A stretch of DNA of 64,000 bases from Erysipelothrix aquatica (GCF_009828775.2 NZ_WTSY02000007.1:1-64000), one strand, 5' to 3'; positions 11,410 through 20,842 are shown, numbered from the stretch's first letter. Notes: generated by a model from the sequence alone, not told the origin. Translations and numbers: made by a program.

Positions 11410-12424
11410 TTGGACCACCTTTCCCATACACTTCATTTACCAATTCTGAGACGTAATCAATGAGCGACACGACTCTGCCGTATTCCATACGGTTTGGACC
11501 AACTACCATCAACTGGTGTTCAGAATCATCACCAAGTTTTAAGGTGCTTGATACAACCGCCATATCATCGACCCACATTAATTCACTATGCGTTCCTTTT
11601 TGGAGTCGAATATTCTCATGATTAATTGAGAGTTCTTGCCACATTTGACTGTTTTCCAACATGGCCATGAGCTGTCTCAATTTCTCAATATTTGAGAACT
11701 CTGGTTGATAGAGCATATTATGTTCACCACTTAAGTAAACTTCACTTTGGGCAAACTTCACAAACGCACCGACAAAGGCCTCAAACAGCACCTCATATTG
11801 GTGTAACTTCGCAGCTAGCAAAGGACGAATGCTTTCCATTTTTTCAACGACATCACCCAAACGTGAACCTTTTAAGCGCTCATTAAGGATAATTGTGCAT
11901 TGTTCGATATCTTCAATACTAACTTGTTGTTCAAAATTAAAGATTCGATTCTCTGCATGGCCAGTCTCTGTAACAAAGACTGCCATCGCTGACAATTCAT
12001 TCAACGGAATCAGCTGAACACTTTTTAGAATTTCAGCTTCTGCACTAGGACCTAACACAACAGCTGTTAAGTTGGTCATATGTGAGATAATATCACTACT
12101 TTGACGAATGGCTTCATCGATATCTAAACGACGGTCAGAAAAGACTTGGGCAATCGCATGTTCAACGCTGGCATTCTCTTGGTCTTCCATGAGATGTTCA
12201 ACGTAGAAACGATAACCTTTTGTCGAAGGAACCCTTCCAGACGATGTATGTGTCTTTTCAATAAGTCCCATTTTTTCTAGATCTGACATTTCATTGCGTA
12301 TCGTCGCAGACGAGTACGGTAAGTTAAATTTATCAATCAGTGTATTTGAACCAATTGGTTCTGCTGAGTTAATAAATTCCGTAACAATCGCTTTAAATAT
12401 TTCTACTTTACGCGGTGTTAGCAT
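11390..12424 (-). CDS. hrcA: HrcA heat-shock repressor
   Basis: Represses the dnaK and groE operons by binding CIRCE; it needs GroEL to stay active. An N-terminal winged helix (about 1-80, with YSSATIRNEMSDLEKMG and the family's THTSSGRVPS) is followed by the HrcA effector domain to the end (VVGPNRMEYGRVVSLIDYV). The length of 344 residues is normal. The ATG at 12424 has GGAGGCGAG upstream. It is the first gene of the heat-shock cluster and lies directly behind a consensus promoter that overlaps its own operator. Confidence 0.97.
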   Translation of the reverse strand: MLTPRKVEIFKAIVTEFINSAEPIGSNTLIDKFNLPYSSATIRNEMSDLEKMGLIEKTHTSSGRVPSTKGYRFYVEHLMEDQENASVEHAIAQVFSDRRLDIDEAIRQSSDIISHMTNLTAVVLGPSAEAEILKSVQLIPLNELSAMAVFVTETGHAENRIFNFEQQVSIEDIEQCTIILNERLKGSRLGDVVEKMESIRPLLAAKLHQYEVLFEAFVGAFVKFAQSEVYLSGEHNMLYQPEFSNIEKLRQLMAMLENSQMWQELSINHENIRLQKGTHSELMWVDDMAVVSSTLKLGDDSEHQLMVVGPNRMEYGRVVSLIDYVSELVNEVYGKGGPNERNEE

Positions 12425-12467
12425 ATTTTTTCTCGCCTCCTAAACACACATTTCTGTGCCTGTTATT

Positions 12468-12496
12468 ATTATAGTACACGAGTTTAGCAGTGTCAA
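12468..12496 (-). promoter_or_regulatory. Consensus vegetative promoter of hrcA-grpE-dnaK-dnaJ
   Basis: On the minus strand TTGACA (12491-12496) and TATAAT (12468-12473) are separated by exactly 17 bp, both perfect. The -35 lies within the CIRCE-like operator, so repressor binding would block RNA polymerase. Confidence 0.9.
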
Positions 12497-12510
12497 CGCC
12501 AAAGTGCTAA
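12484..12510 (-). promoter_or_regulatory. CIRCE-type HrcA operator of the dnaK operon
   Basis: On the minus strand TTAGCACTT, nine bases, CACTGCTAA: the outer six bases of both arms are perfect and the inner three vary. It overlaps the -35 box of the promoter at 12468-12496, matching the autoregulation of hrcA known in Bacillus. Confidence 0.85.
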
Positions 12511-12639
12511 AAGTTCCTTTTTTTATCTAAAATCATCATGATAAAAATTATTGTGAGCAAGTTAGTTGAAAAGTGGACTATTTTTGATTTACACTACTTA
12601 CATAGTTCGTGATACAAAAACTAACAGGAGGTACACACT

Positions 12640-13185
12640 ATGAATATCGGAGTTATTTTAGGAAGCGTTCGCGAAGGACGCAATGGCGAAGCCGTAGGAA
12701 AATGGGTAATGGATTATGCAGCAACTCGTTCTGACGAAAATGTTACATATGAACTCGTTGACCTTAAAGATTATGACCTGCCACTTTTAGGAACACAACC
12801 CACAGAAGCTCAGGGACAAGCAATCCAAAATTGGTCATCAAAGATCGCTTCATTCGACGGATATGTTATTATTACTGCAGAATACAATCGTGCAGTTCCT
12901 GGAGCATTAAAAAATGCACTTGACTATTTACATCCAGAAGTACACAATAAACCAGTCGGATATGTTGCTTATGGCGGACTCGGCGGTTTATCTGCAATTC
13001 AGACACTTCGCTTAGTCGCAGCTGAACAAGAAATGGCTTCAGTACGAACAATGGTAACATTCTCATTAATGGCAGACTTTGAAAACATGTCAGTATTTAA
13101 ACCACATGACTACCATGCCGTTAATGCTGAGAAAATGTTCGATCAAGTCCTTCTTTGGGCTAAAGCATTTAAAACCATTCGTTAA
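12640..13185 (+). CDS. NAD(P)H-dependent FMN reductase
   Basis: A flavodoxin-fold protein of 181 residues. The phosphate-binding loop GSVREGRNGEAVG for FMN starts at residue 8, and the family motifs EYNRAVPGALKNALDYL and YGGLGGL follow. Such enzymes reduce flavins, quinones or azo compounds in the cytosol. AGGAGGT lies eight bases before the ATG. The MarR regulator starts 21 bp downstream, so the pair probably responds to an oxidant or toxic compound. In front, an imperfect repeat (TAGTT, 11 bases, AACTA) could be a MarR operator, but this is weak. Confidence 0.9.
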   Translation: MNIGVILGSVREGRNGEAVGKWVMDYAATRSDENVTYELVDLKDYDLPLLGTQPTEAQGQAIQNWSSKIASFDGYVIITAEYNRAVPGALKNALDYLHPEVHNKPVGYVAYGGLGGLSAIQTLRLVAAEQEMASVRTMVTFSLMADFENMSVFKPHDYHAVNAEKMFDQVLLWAKAFKTIR

Positions 13186-13206
13186 TTTTAAAATAAGGGG
13201 GTAATT

Positions 13207-13641
13207 ATGGACACCAACGATCTTTCTATTATTTATGATAAATTACTTGTCATTCACCAAATGATGAATAATAACTTAAACGAGCAAGCAAGATTATTGG
13301 GCTACAATACCTCAGAGTACCTTGTGCTGATGGATCTTGCAGTTCACCCTGATACAGATTTAACCAGTCTCTACAGTCGCTTAGGCATGAAGAAAAGTGC
13401 TGTTTCCAAAATTGTACAAAATCTTGTAGAGCGGGATATAATCACACGTCAGGAAGATCGTGACGATAAACGTAAAGTTCATCTCGCGTTATCTGAGAGT
13501 ATCGCAAATACAATTTGCAAACACAGTGCGGTCAAACAAGCTTTTGCAGGCATTGAACAAAAACCATGTGACCTTGCAAATATTCAAAATGCACTGGATG
13601 ACGTCATTGCGATGCTAGACTCGAAAAATCAAACACTTTAA
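13207..13641 (+). CDS. MarR-family transcriptional regulator
   Basis: A 144-residue winged-helix protein. The DNA-binding part is visible as LYSRLGMKKSAVSKIVQNL (about 60-78) followed by the wing with the MarR signature EDRDDKRKVHLALSE. Two cysteines lie in the C-terminal half (ICKHS, KPCDL), but there is no N-terminal redox cysteine of the OhrR kind. AAGGGGG precedes the ATG. It is cotranscribed with the FMN reductase and most likely regulates this operon. The ligand is unknown. Confidence 0.9.
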   Translation: MDTNDLSIIYDKLLVIHQMMNNNLNEQARLLGYNTSEYLVLMDLAVHPDTDLTSLYSRLGMKKSAVSKIVQNLVERDIITRQEDRDDKRKVHLALSESIANTICKHSAVKQAFAGIEQKPCDLANIQNALDDVIAMLDSKNQTL

Positions 13642-13669
13642 ACCTCTTCTTACCAAGAGGTTTTTTTAT
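13641..13669 (+). terminator. Terminator of the FMN reductase-marR operon
   Basis: AACCTCTT and AAGAGGTT pair around a 6-nt loop, followed by seven T. The stem begins at the marR stop codon. Confidence 0.88.
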
Positions 13670-13672
13670 TAC

Positions 13673-13707
13673 AAAAAAGCACTATGTTGGGGACATAGTG
13701 CTTTTTT
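13673..13707 (-). terminator. Bidirectional terminator between marR and xerC
   Basis: A 15-bp perfect stem (AAAAAAGCACTATGT with its complement) around TGGGG, with T-runs on both strands. On the minus strand it ends the long rplS/lepB-xerC run, 140 bp after the xerC stop. I see no gene in 13709-13848. Confidence 0.8.
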
Positions 13708-13848
13708 CATATTTTTGGGGAAAGAATATGTGTATGCGTGTTATTTCTGATAGGAGAAGAAATATTCATACTTAGTAAGATGTATTATCTCTTACACCTA
13801 CGAGTATACACATGCAATGTGTTAGTAAAACGATAGCACAATGTTAGA

Positions 13849-14733
13849 TTATGTGAGTGGCAATTGTTTCATTGCCGCATCATACGCTTCACGAATTTTT
13901 TGAATCGATACATGAGTATATATTTGAGTTGTACTCAATGATTCATGACCGAGTAGTTCTTGTACAACGCGAAGGCTTGCACCATTATCCAACAAATGGG
14001 TCGCAAAACTATGTCTTAGCATATGGGGGTGAACTTTTTTCCGTAGACCTGCTTTCTCCCCTTGTTTTTCGAGAATGTACTGGATACCCCGAGGTGTTAA
14101 AGGTTTCCCCGAATTATTTACAAAGAGTTGTTCAACATTGTCATGAACAAAAGACGATCTATAAAAGTCTATGTATCGACTTAGCTTTGGCACAAGCTCT
14201 GGATAGATAAACAAGATACGCTCTTTGTTACCTTTACCAATAACACGAATTGTTCGTGCCCCTAAATCAAGATCTGATATACGAAGATCAACCGCTTCAC
14301 TGACACGTAACCCAGCTGCATACATAACTTCAATAATCATTTGATTTCGGACACCTAAACCATCATTCTCACAACTCAAAAGTAATTTCTCAATTTCATC
14401 ATACATCAGAAAATCTGGCAACTTTCGACTTCTTGATTTAACTTTAATTAGTGTAAACGGATTGTTTAAAGCACCATAGTTAAGTTGTAGGAATTTTAAA
14501 AATGAACGCAAGCTCGAAACCTTTCGCGCAACACTTGCTGATGAAAGACCGCTTTCGTATAGTTCACTCAGAAATCCATACGCAACTTCTTGGGGTAAAT
14601 TTAGTACATCGTAATCTGAACCGATAAATTCTAAAAATTGAGACACATCACGGTGATAAGCATCCGTCGTATGATCCGAAGATGTGTTTGTCAGCGCAAT
14701 GTGTCTCAAAAATTCATCAAGATAATTGTTCAA
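13849..14733 (-). CDS. xerC: Tyrosine recombinase XerC
   Basis: Resolves chromosome dimers at dif with XerD. An N-terminal SAM-like core-binding domain (about 1-85) precedes the catalytic domain with Arg (AAGLRVSE), Lys (GKGNKER), the H-x-x-R pair in HPHMLRHSFATHLL, His in ELLGHESLS and the nucleophile Tyr in TQIYTH. The start is uncertain. A TTG at 14733 overlaps the trmFO stop and gives 294 residues, close to family length; a GTG at 14778 would add 15 residues of trmFO-overlapping sequence. Neither has a good ribosome site, so translation is probably coupled to trmFO. The trmFO-xerC neighbourhood matches Bacillus (gid-codV). Confidence 0.92.
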   Translation of the reverse strand: MNNYLDEFLRHIALTNTSSDHTTDAYHRDVSQFLEFIGSDYDVLNLPQEVAYGFLSELYESGLSSASVARKVSSLRSFLKFLQLNYGALNNPFTLIKVKSRSRKLPDFLMYDEIEKLLLSCENDGLGVRNQMIIEVMYAAGLRVSEAVDLRISDLDLGARTIRVIGKGNKERILFIYPELVPKLSRYIDFYRSSFVHDNVEQLFVNNSGKPLTPRGIQYILEKQGEKAGLRKKVHPHMLRHSFATHLLDNGASLRVVQELLGHESLSTTQIYTHVSIQKIREAYDAAMKQLPLT

Positions 14734-16006
14734 GTAGATGATTAATATGTTCCAGACTACGAACTGCCATCGCTTCACGATCTTTAAGTCGGTTCCCTAA
14801 AAGACCAAAGTTAGCATTCATAGGTTGGAAATGATTCGGATTCGCATTCGCAATATACTGTGCCATCGAACCCATAACAGTTTCAGCGGATAAATTAATT
14901 AGTTCTTTACCTTCAAGGTAATGCATCATATTCAAGGCAGCATATAACCCACTTGCCGCCGATTCCACATACCCTTCAACACCACTTATTTGTCCTGCGA
15001 AGAACAAGGAGTCACGTTTCAGCGTTTGAAAGTGTTTATTAAGAATTAGTGGTGATTTAATAAATGTATTTCGATGCATTACACCATAACGTACAATCTC
15101 AGCATTTTCGAGGCCAGGAATCATTTGGATGATTCGTTTCTGATCACTCCACTTGAGGCGTGTTTGGAATCCTACTAAGTTATAGAGAGAACCCGCAGCA
15201 TTATCCTGGCGCAATTGAACTACGGCATAAGGTCGTGTCCCATCAGGTTTCTCAAGACCAACTGGTTTAAGTGGACCAAATAGCATCGTTTTAATGCCAC
15301 GACGGGCCATAACTTCAACTGGCATACACCCTTCAAATACTTTAATGTCTTCGAAATCACGGGCCGCTCCTTCTTCCGACTCAAGAATTGCACGATAAAA
15401 TGCATCAAACTCATCACGCGTCATTGGACAGTTAATATAATCTTGCCCATCCCCTTTGTCATATCGTGATTTACGATATGCAATATCAAAGTTAATACCT
15501 TCTACCGATACAATAGGCGCTATTGCATCATAAAAATGTAATTCACTTTGTCCCAAATAGTTCATTAAGTATTCCGAAAATGCATCCGAGGTTAAAGGAC
15601 CAGTAGCTACAATTGTTGGAACATCATCGAGTTCTACAACTTCTTGATTTATTATTTGGATATTATCCATTGTTCGAATTGCCTCAGATACTGCTTCACT
15701 GAATCCAACACGGTCAACGGCGAGGGCACTTCCCGCAGGAAGCTTATGCTGTTCACTCATACACATAATTAGACTATCAAGCATTCTCATTTCCTGTTTC
15801 AATAATCCTACAGCATTCGTGATGTCGTCGGAGCGAAATGAGTTTGAGCATACAAGCTCCGCAAAGTTTTGAGTAACGTGCGCAGGTGTCATTTTAACAG
15901 GTCGCATTTCAACGAGTTCAACATGATATCCGCGTTTCGCTAATTGATATGCTGCTTCACTACCTGCTAATCCTGCTCCAATAACTCTAACTTGCGCTTG
16001 TTTCAT
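14717..16006 (-). CDS. trmFO: Methylenetetrahydrofolate-tRNA-(uracil-5-)-methyltransferase
   Basis: Makes 5-methyluridine 54 in the tRNA T-loop using methylene-THF and FADH2. The N-terminus has the FAD-binding motif VIGAGLAGSEAAY followed by the family's VEMRPVKMTPAH and LVCSNSFRSD, which carries a catalytic cysteine. The second conserved block is in RPYAVVQLRQDN, and GVEGYVESAASGL near the C-terminus closes the FAD site. The ATG at 16006 has AGAGG upstream and gives 430 codons; a longer frame to 16048 exists but lacks a ribosome site. It overlaps the end of topA by 20 bp. Confidence 0.96.
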   Translation of the reverse strand: MKQAQVRVIGAGLAGSEAAYQLAKRGYHVELVEMRPVKMTPAHVTQNFAELVCSNSFRSDDITNAVGLLKQEMRMLDSLIMCMSEQHKLPAGSALAVDRVGFSEAVSEAIRTMDNIQIINQEVVELDDVPTIVATGPLTSDAFSEYLMNYLGQSELHFYDAIAPIVSVEGINFDIAYRKSRYDKGDGQDYINCPMTRDEFDAFYRAILESEEGAARDFEDIKVFEGCMPVEVMARRGIKTMLFGPLKPVGLEKPDGTRPYAVVQLRQDNAAGSLYNLVGFQTRLKWSDQKRIIQMIPGLENAEIVRYGVMHRNTFIKSPLILNKHFQTLKRDSLFFAGQISGVEGYVESAASGLYAALNMMHYLEGKELINLSAETVMGSMAQYIANANPNHFQPMNANFGLLGNRLKDREAMAVRSLEHINHLLEQLS

Positions 16007-18017
16007 CTTCTGCCTCTTTTTTCTTTGCTTTTTTCTTACTATTTTCATTTGGTTGAATGTAACGACATTTAGGGAATGATGAACATCCTACAAACCAAGT
16101 TCCATAACGACTCTTGCGCTTAACTAAATCACTTCCACATTCTGGACATAGTTCACCCGTTTTTTCTGGTTCCGGACGACTTTCTTGCTCCAATGCACGG
16201 TTATAGCGACATTCTGGGAAATTCGCGCAAGCAATAAACTTACCATAACGTCCGAAACGGTAGACAAGCTCTCCACCATCTAGAGGACATACTTCACCAA
16301 CTTTTTCGACTTCAACTTTTTCCATTTTTTCATCAGCTTCAGCAAGCAATGGATAGAATTTATCAACAAATCGTTGAAGTGCTTCGATATTATTCATATC
16401 TCCCTCTGCGATTTGATCCAATTCACTTTCCATTTCCGCTGTATAGTGAACATTAATCACTTCAGAGAAATGCGACTGAAGGCTATCGTTGGTTAAAACA
16501 CCTTGTTCTGTAGGTTTGAATACTTTCGTACGCGATGTCTCAGAAACCGCACCAAATGTCGCATAAGCGCGATAAACTATAGTATCAAGAATCATTGAAT
16601 AAGTACTTGGACGACCAATGCCTAGTTCCTCAAGTTCTTTAATGAGACGGGCTTCAGTATAACGAGATGGTGGTTGAGTAAAGTGTTGGTTTTGTTCGAT
16701 TTTGCGAGCTTTATAGGCTTTCGCTTCATCAAGTTCACCAAGCATTTTATCGGTACTCTTCTCATAATCATAAACTTTGAGGTAACCGTCAAATTTCAAC
16801 GTGGATCCACTACCATTAAAGTCGTAGTCATTTTGACTGAAAACAACACTTACCGCATCATATTTCGCGGCCGACATGAGTGATGCAACAGCACGATAAT
16901 AGATAAAGCGATATAATTTATACTCGTCAGGTGTTAGATATTGTTTAACGGATTCTGGTGTACGATCAATGCTTGTTGGACGGATTGCCTCATGGGCATC
17001 TTGTGCATTATCATTTTTTTTACCTTCACGGTATTTACCGACATATTCTTTGCCATGTGTTTTTAAGATATATGCTTTGGCATCAGAAACAAATGAGTCA
17101 CTTAGTCGAGTTGAGTCGGTACGCATATAAGTAATCAAACCTTCTGCTTCTGAGCCCATTTGAATTCCCTCATAGAGTTTTTGTGCAACACGCATCGTTT
17201 TCTTTGCTGCAAAACCAAGTCGCGTTGAAGCCTCTTGTTGCAGCGTTGATGTAATGAATGGTAATTTCGAATCTTTCTTACGTTCTTTTTTCTCAAGTTT
17301 TGTAATCGTAAATTCGCCTTGAACCGCATCATACACGACTTGAGCCGCTTCAGCATTTTTTATTTCGAGTTTTTTTCCTTTATATCGTTCCGCACTGGTT
17401 TCAATTAGGTATTCTTGATTCTCAAAGAACGCCAAGACTGACCAATACTCTTCAGGAATAAATGCATCAATTTCTTTTTCACGATCGACAATCAGTTTTA
17501 AAGCAACCGATTGGACACGACCAGCACTTTTACTTTTAATTTTTGATTGAAGTAATTTCGAAAGTTTAAAACCGATAATTCGATCAAGGATACGACGCGT
17601 TTCCTGTGATTTGACTAAGTCCATATCGATTTTACGTGGCTTTTCAAAAGCACTAAGAACTGCATCTTTTGTGATTTCATTAAAAACAACACGATTGGTT
17701 AAATCCGTGTCAATTCCCAATTCATCTGCCAAATGCCATGAAATAGCTTCCCCTTCACGATCGGGGTCAGTTGCGAGATAAACATTATCTACTTTTTTTA
17801 CTTTCGCTTTTAATTCTTTAACGACATCTTTTTTGTCTTTACTAATTTTGTATGTTGGTTCAAACTCATTTTCAAAATCGACACCTAAACCATCTTTACC
17901 ACGTGTGGCAAGATCACGAATATGTCCTTTTGATGAAACGACTTCAAAGTCACTTCCCAAATATTTTTCTATCGTTTTTGATTTTGATGGTGACTCAACA
18001 ATTACCAGATTTTTCAT
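15987..18017 (-). CDS. topA: DNA topoisomerase I (type IA)
   Basis: Relaxes negative supercoils by passing strands through a single-strand break. The TOPRIM domain has Glu in VIVESPSK and DPDREGEAISWH; the cleavage tyrosine lies in GLITYMRTDSTRLS (Tyr297 from this start). Two C-terminal zinc ribbons are intact (CPLDGG...CANFPEC and CPECGS...CSSFPKC), followed by a Lys-rich tail. The ATG at 18017 has GGAG eight bases upstream; an in-frame GTG at 18026 falls within that ribosome site. The dprA-topA-trmFO-xerC order is that of Bacillus subtilis. Confidence 0.97.
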   Translation of the reverse strand: MKNLVIVESPSKSKTIEKYLGSDFEVVSSKGHIRDLATRGKDGLGVDFENEFEPTYKISKDKKDVVKELKAKVKKVDNVYLATDPDREGEAISWHLADELGIDTDLTNRVVFNEITKDAVLSAFEKPRKIDMDLVKSQETRRILDRIIGFKLSKLLQSKIKSKSAGRVQSVALKLIVDREKEIDAFIPEEYWSVLAFFENQEYLIETSAERYKGKKLEIKNAEAAQVVYDAVQGEFTITKLEKKERKKDSKLPFITSTLQQEASTRLGFAAKKTMRVAQKLYEGIQMGSEAEGLITYMRTDSTRLSDSFVSDAKAYILKTHGKEYVGKYREGKKNDNAQDAHEAIRPTSIDRTPESVKQYLTPDEYKLYRFIYYRAVASLMSAAKYDAVSVVFSQNDYDFNGSGSTLKFDGYLKVYDYEKSTDKMLGELDEAKAYKARKIEQNQHFTQPPSRYTEARLIKELEELGIGRPSTYSMILDTIVYRAYATFGAVSETSRTKVFKPTEQGVLTNDSLQSHFSEVINVHYTAEMESELDQIAEGDMNNIEALQRFVDKFYPLLAEADEKMEKVEVEKVGEVCPLDGGELVYRFGRYGKFIACANFPECRYNRALEQESRPEPEKTGELCPECGSDLVKRKSRYGTWFVGCSSFPKCRYIQPNENSKKKAKKKEAEDETSAS

Positions 18018-18033
18018 AGTTGTCACTCCTTAT

Positions 18034-18762
18034 TTATATATTGGATAATTCTTTAATATTTGTCAATACCGTCGCACCTTCTTGTATGAGTTGGTTACAA
18101 CCGCTCCCAGATTCATCATGAATTGGATGTGGAAGGACGACAATCTCGCGATTTAATGATAACGCAATGTCAACAGTACCCATTGTACCACTTTTTTGAC
18201 GCGCACTCATAATGTATATACATTTACTTAAACTTGCGATTATACGATTCCGAAACGGAAAATGATACCGCTCAGGATTCACACCTCTAGGATATTCCGA
18301 AATAATGAGATGATGCTTTCCTATTTGATTGAAGATATCACGGTGAGCCATGGGATAACAAATATCCAAACCACATGCTACTACCGCAATAGTATGATGA
18401 TGTATCGCACAAAGATGGGCACATACATCAATGCCATACGCTAAACCCGAAACAATCGTGTAGCGTTCTCGAAGTACCGCAACCGCTTCATACGTTGCTT
18501 TAACGGCATATAAAGAGGGTTTGCGACTACCAACCACACCAACACACGAACTGTTCAATAAACTCAAATCACCTTGATAAAACAATATGAATGGCGGTTG
18601 GTCTAACTCCAACAGACGTTTCGGATAGGCTGCATCTACAATCGTCAAATACGTATCTACACACGGATAATTGGCTACTGGCTTCTTTTCAAGGAGATGC
18701 CGGTGCATTTTAGCATAATCACCTTTGCACAAAATTGCAACATTTTTTATATAATTTCTCAT
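18034..18762 (-). CDS. dprA: DNA processing protein DprA (Smf)
   Basis: Binds incoming single-stranded DNA in transformation and loads RecA. The Rossmann-type core is clear: GVVGSRKPSLYAV, SGLAYGIDVCAH, VVACGLDICYP, ISEYPRGVNP and FPFRNRIIASLS, in family order. At 242 residues it is short and lacks the C-terminal winged-helix domain of longer members. The ATG at 18762 has GGGTGAT upstream and is preferred over the in-frame TTG at 18780. No other competence gene is in the window, so whether this species is transformable cannot be judged. Confidence 0.93.
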   Translation of the reverse strand: MRNYIKNVAILCKGDYAKMHRHLLEKKPVANYPCVDTYLTIVDAAYPKRLLELDQPPFILFYQGDLSLLNSSCVGVVGSRKPSLYAVKATYEAVAVLRERYTIVSGLAYGIDVCAHLCAIHHHTIAVVACGLDICYPMAHRDIFNQIGKHHLIISEYPRGVNPERYHFPFRNRIIASLSKCIYIMSARQKSGTMGTVDIALSLNREIVVLPHPIHDESGSGCNQLIQEGATVLTNIKELSNI

Positions 18763-18803
18763 AACTATCACCCATAACAAATAGTTATAAAAAAAGATAA
18801 GTC

Positions 18804-19418
18804 CTAAATATCCAGTGATATTTGATCCTCATCTTTAAACTTGAATGTTTTACGATGGTGTTTCGTGCGTCCATACTTTAAGATGGCTTCACGATGTGCT
18901 TTCGTACCATATCCCTTGTGTTTAGCAAAGCCATATTCTGGATACATTCGGTCAAGTTCAACCATTAATGCATCCCGATACGTTTTAGCGAGGACACTAG
19001 CGGCAGCAATTGACATGGAACGTGCGTCTCCTTTTACGATAGACTCGAATGGCTGGCGAGAATTCAAAAGGGGCATTGCATCGGTCAAGACATAGCTTTC
19101 CGGTGCAGAGTTCGCAATTTCTTCCATTGCCATTTGTGTTGCTCGATGAATATTGTGCAAATCAATCTGATCAACATCAACCACTACAACTTTGTACCAC
19201 AAAGCATGTTCTTTAATTAATGAGACAAGTTCATCACGTTTCTTAGGTGATAATTTTTTTGAATCATTAATATCTGCATGGTAATAGCCTTTGGGAAATA
19301 CGACTCCAGCAACTACACAAGGACCCGCCATCGGACCACGTCCAGCTTCATCGATTCCACACACACTATGATTTTCTTGCCACAGTATGTTTTCAAACTC
19401 GTCTATAAGCGATCCCAT
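18804..19418 (-). CDS. rnhB: Ribonuclease HII
   Basis: Cuts RNA in RNA-DNA hybrids and removes single ribonucleotides from DNA. The metal site starts with GIDEAGRGPMAGP (Asp23, Glu24); the other acidic residues are in VLTDAMP and in the AKTYRDALM block, with SIAAASVLAKTYRD and KHKGYGTKAHREAI characteristic of type II enzymes. The length of 204 residues is normal. The ATG overlaps the rbgA end by 16 bp, and rbgA-rnhB adjacency is conserved in Firmicutes. Confidence 0.96.
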   Translation of the reverse strand: MGSLIDEFENILWQENHSVCGIDEAGRGPMAGPCVVAGVVFPKGYYHADINDSKKLSPKKRDELVSLIKEHALWYKVVVVDVDQIDLHNIHRATQMAMEEIANSAPESYVLTDAMPLLNSRQPFESIVKGDARSMSIAAASVLAKTYRDALMVELDRMYPEYGFAKHKGYGTKAHREAILKYGRTKHHRKTFKFKDEDQISLDI

Positions 19419-20242
19419 GTTATCCGTCCCAGTTTTCCATTTTGAATATCACTCAAGAACGTGCTACGAGTTCGATCTAACTCTACCTCGCCGCCTTCTT
19501 TGATATATCCACGATGAATTCCAATTTGAGGATAGAATGTCATAATATCAAAATCTTTCATATTGTATCGCTCAACCAATACCTCACGATTTTCTTGCAA
19601 GAAGTAATCGCGTGCATAATTTGTAACGAGTTCAATTGGATATCCTGTTTCTTTAATTGATCCAATGAGTGCACAATGAATACCCATGGTCTCAGACTCA
19701 AATTTCGGCCATAAAACTCCCGGAGTATCGACCAACTCAAGTTGTTCGGTTACTTTAATGAGTTTTAGTGCTTGAGTCACACCCGGACGATTTTCAACAC
19801 CCGCGGCTTTTCTTGACGCTATTTTATTAATGATACTGGATTTTCCAACATTCGGAACACCTACGATCAATGCTCGTGCTGGGCGAGGACGAATGCCACG
19901 ACGCTCATCCCGTTGACGCTTTTCTGCCATCACGATATCTGTTTTTTCAACCATGAGTTTTTTTACATCATCTTGTAGTACATTGACCACCAATACCTCA
20001 TGACCTTCATCTTCAAGATGCTTTACCCATTTTTCAGTTTCTCGGGGCTCAGCTAAATCTTTCTTAGTTAAAACAATAAGACGTTTCTTTTGTCCAATTG
20101 AATATGATAAAGCTGGATTTCGGGTTGACATTGGTGCTCGTGCATCACGACACTCAATGACAAAATCAACCACTTTTAATTGTTCTTCGATAAGACGCAT
20201 GGCTTTTGCCATATGTCCTGGATACCAATGAACTTGTGACAT
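19403..20242 (-). CDS. rbgA: Ribosome biogenesis GTPase RbgA (YlqF)
   Basis: Required for late assembly of the 50S subunit. It is a circularly permuted GTPase: the G4 motif (LTKKDL, about 58-63) comes before the G1 loop (GVPNVGKSS, 128-136) and G3 (DTPG, about 167). The N-terminus WYPGHMAKAMR and the DARAPMSTRNP block are typical of the family. Its 279 residues fit. AAGGTAGATAAT precedes the ATG at 20242, and lepB ends 5 bp upstream. Confidence 0.96.
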   Translation of the reverse strand: MSQVHWYPGHMAKAMRLIEEQLKVVDFVIECRDARAPMSTRNPALSYSIGQKKRLIVLTKKDLAEPRETEKWVKHLEDEGHEVLVVNVLQDDVKKLMVEKTDIVMAEKRQRDERRGIRPRPARALIVGVPNVGKSSIINKIASRKAAGVENRPGVTQALKLIKVTEQLELVDTPGVLWPKFESETMGIHCALIGSIKETGYPIELVTNYARDYFLQENREVLVERYNMKDFDIMTFYPQIGIHRGYIKEGGEVELDRTRSTFLSDIQNGKLGRITWDRL

Positions 20243-20247
20243 ATTAT

Positions 20248-20814
20248 CTACCTTCCTACTGGGCGTAGTTTATTTAAGGGCAAGAATACAAAAACACCCT
20301 TACTTATGATTTCTTCATACGCAAACGCACCATACTGACGTGAATCAGACGAGTTACGGCGGTTATCTCCGAGTACAAAGTAATGTCCTTCTGGAACAAT
20401 AAATTCCGGTTCGTCTGCAGTAAATACAAGATCGTTATCTTCAACCCATTTTTGTTTAAACGGGTTATCTAAAAACGGTTCTTCAACTGCAACGTCATTG
20501 ACATACAATACATCTTTTTCATAACGAATTTTCTCGCCTGGAAGTCCGATAACGCGCTTTACGATGTTTCTATTTTTTTCTTCCATGTGAACGACAACTA
20601 CATCAAATCGTTCAATATCCGAAACTTTCAATCCAATCACATTAGAAAATCCAAATTCGTTATCGTTAAGGGTTGGATACATAGATAATCCCTCAACACG
20701 AACTGGTCTCGCAATAAACTGTGTAATGATAAAGACAGCAATTAAACTTATTATTAAACTCTTAATAAAATCTTTGATTAAGAGTAAAAATTTATCATCT
20801 TGTTTTTCTCGCAT
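20248..20814 (-). CDS. lepB: Signal peptidase I
   Basis: Removes signal peptides from secreted proteins at the outer face of the membrane. One N-terminal membrane helix (about 17-34) anchors it. The Ser/Lys catalytic pair is visible as Ser44 in EGLSMYPTL and Lys86 in VKRVIGLPGE; the box with GDNRRNSSDSRQYG near the C-terminus completes the family signature. The length of 188 residues is that of the SipS type. AAAGGAG precedes the ATG. A terminator lies just upstream, so transcription must come from readthrough or a promoter I cannot see. Confidence 0.96.
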   Translation of the reverse strand: MREKQDDKFLLLIKDFIKSLIISLIAVFIITQFIARPVRVEGLSMYPTLNDNEFGFSNVIGLKVSDIERFDVVVVHMEEKNRNIVKRVIGLPGEKIRYEKDVLYVNDVAVEEPFLDNPFKQKWVEDNDLVFTADEPEFIVPEGHYFVLGDNRRNSSDSRQYGAFAYEEIISKGVFVFLPLNKLRPVGR

Positions 20815-20842
20815 AGTTGTGACTCCTTTGGAAACAATAAAG

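Noticed and set aside
13709-13848. A small gene between the terminator at 13.7 kb and xerC
   Set aside because: Only very short frames without ribosome sites are present, and no stable hairpin beyond the terminator could be found.
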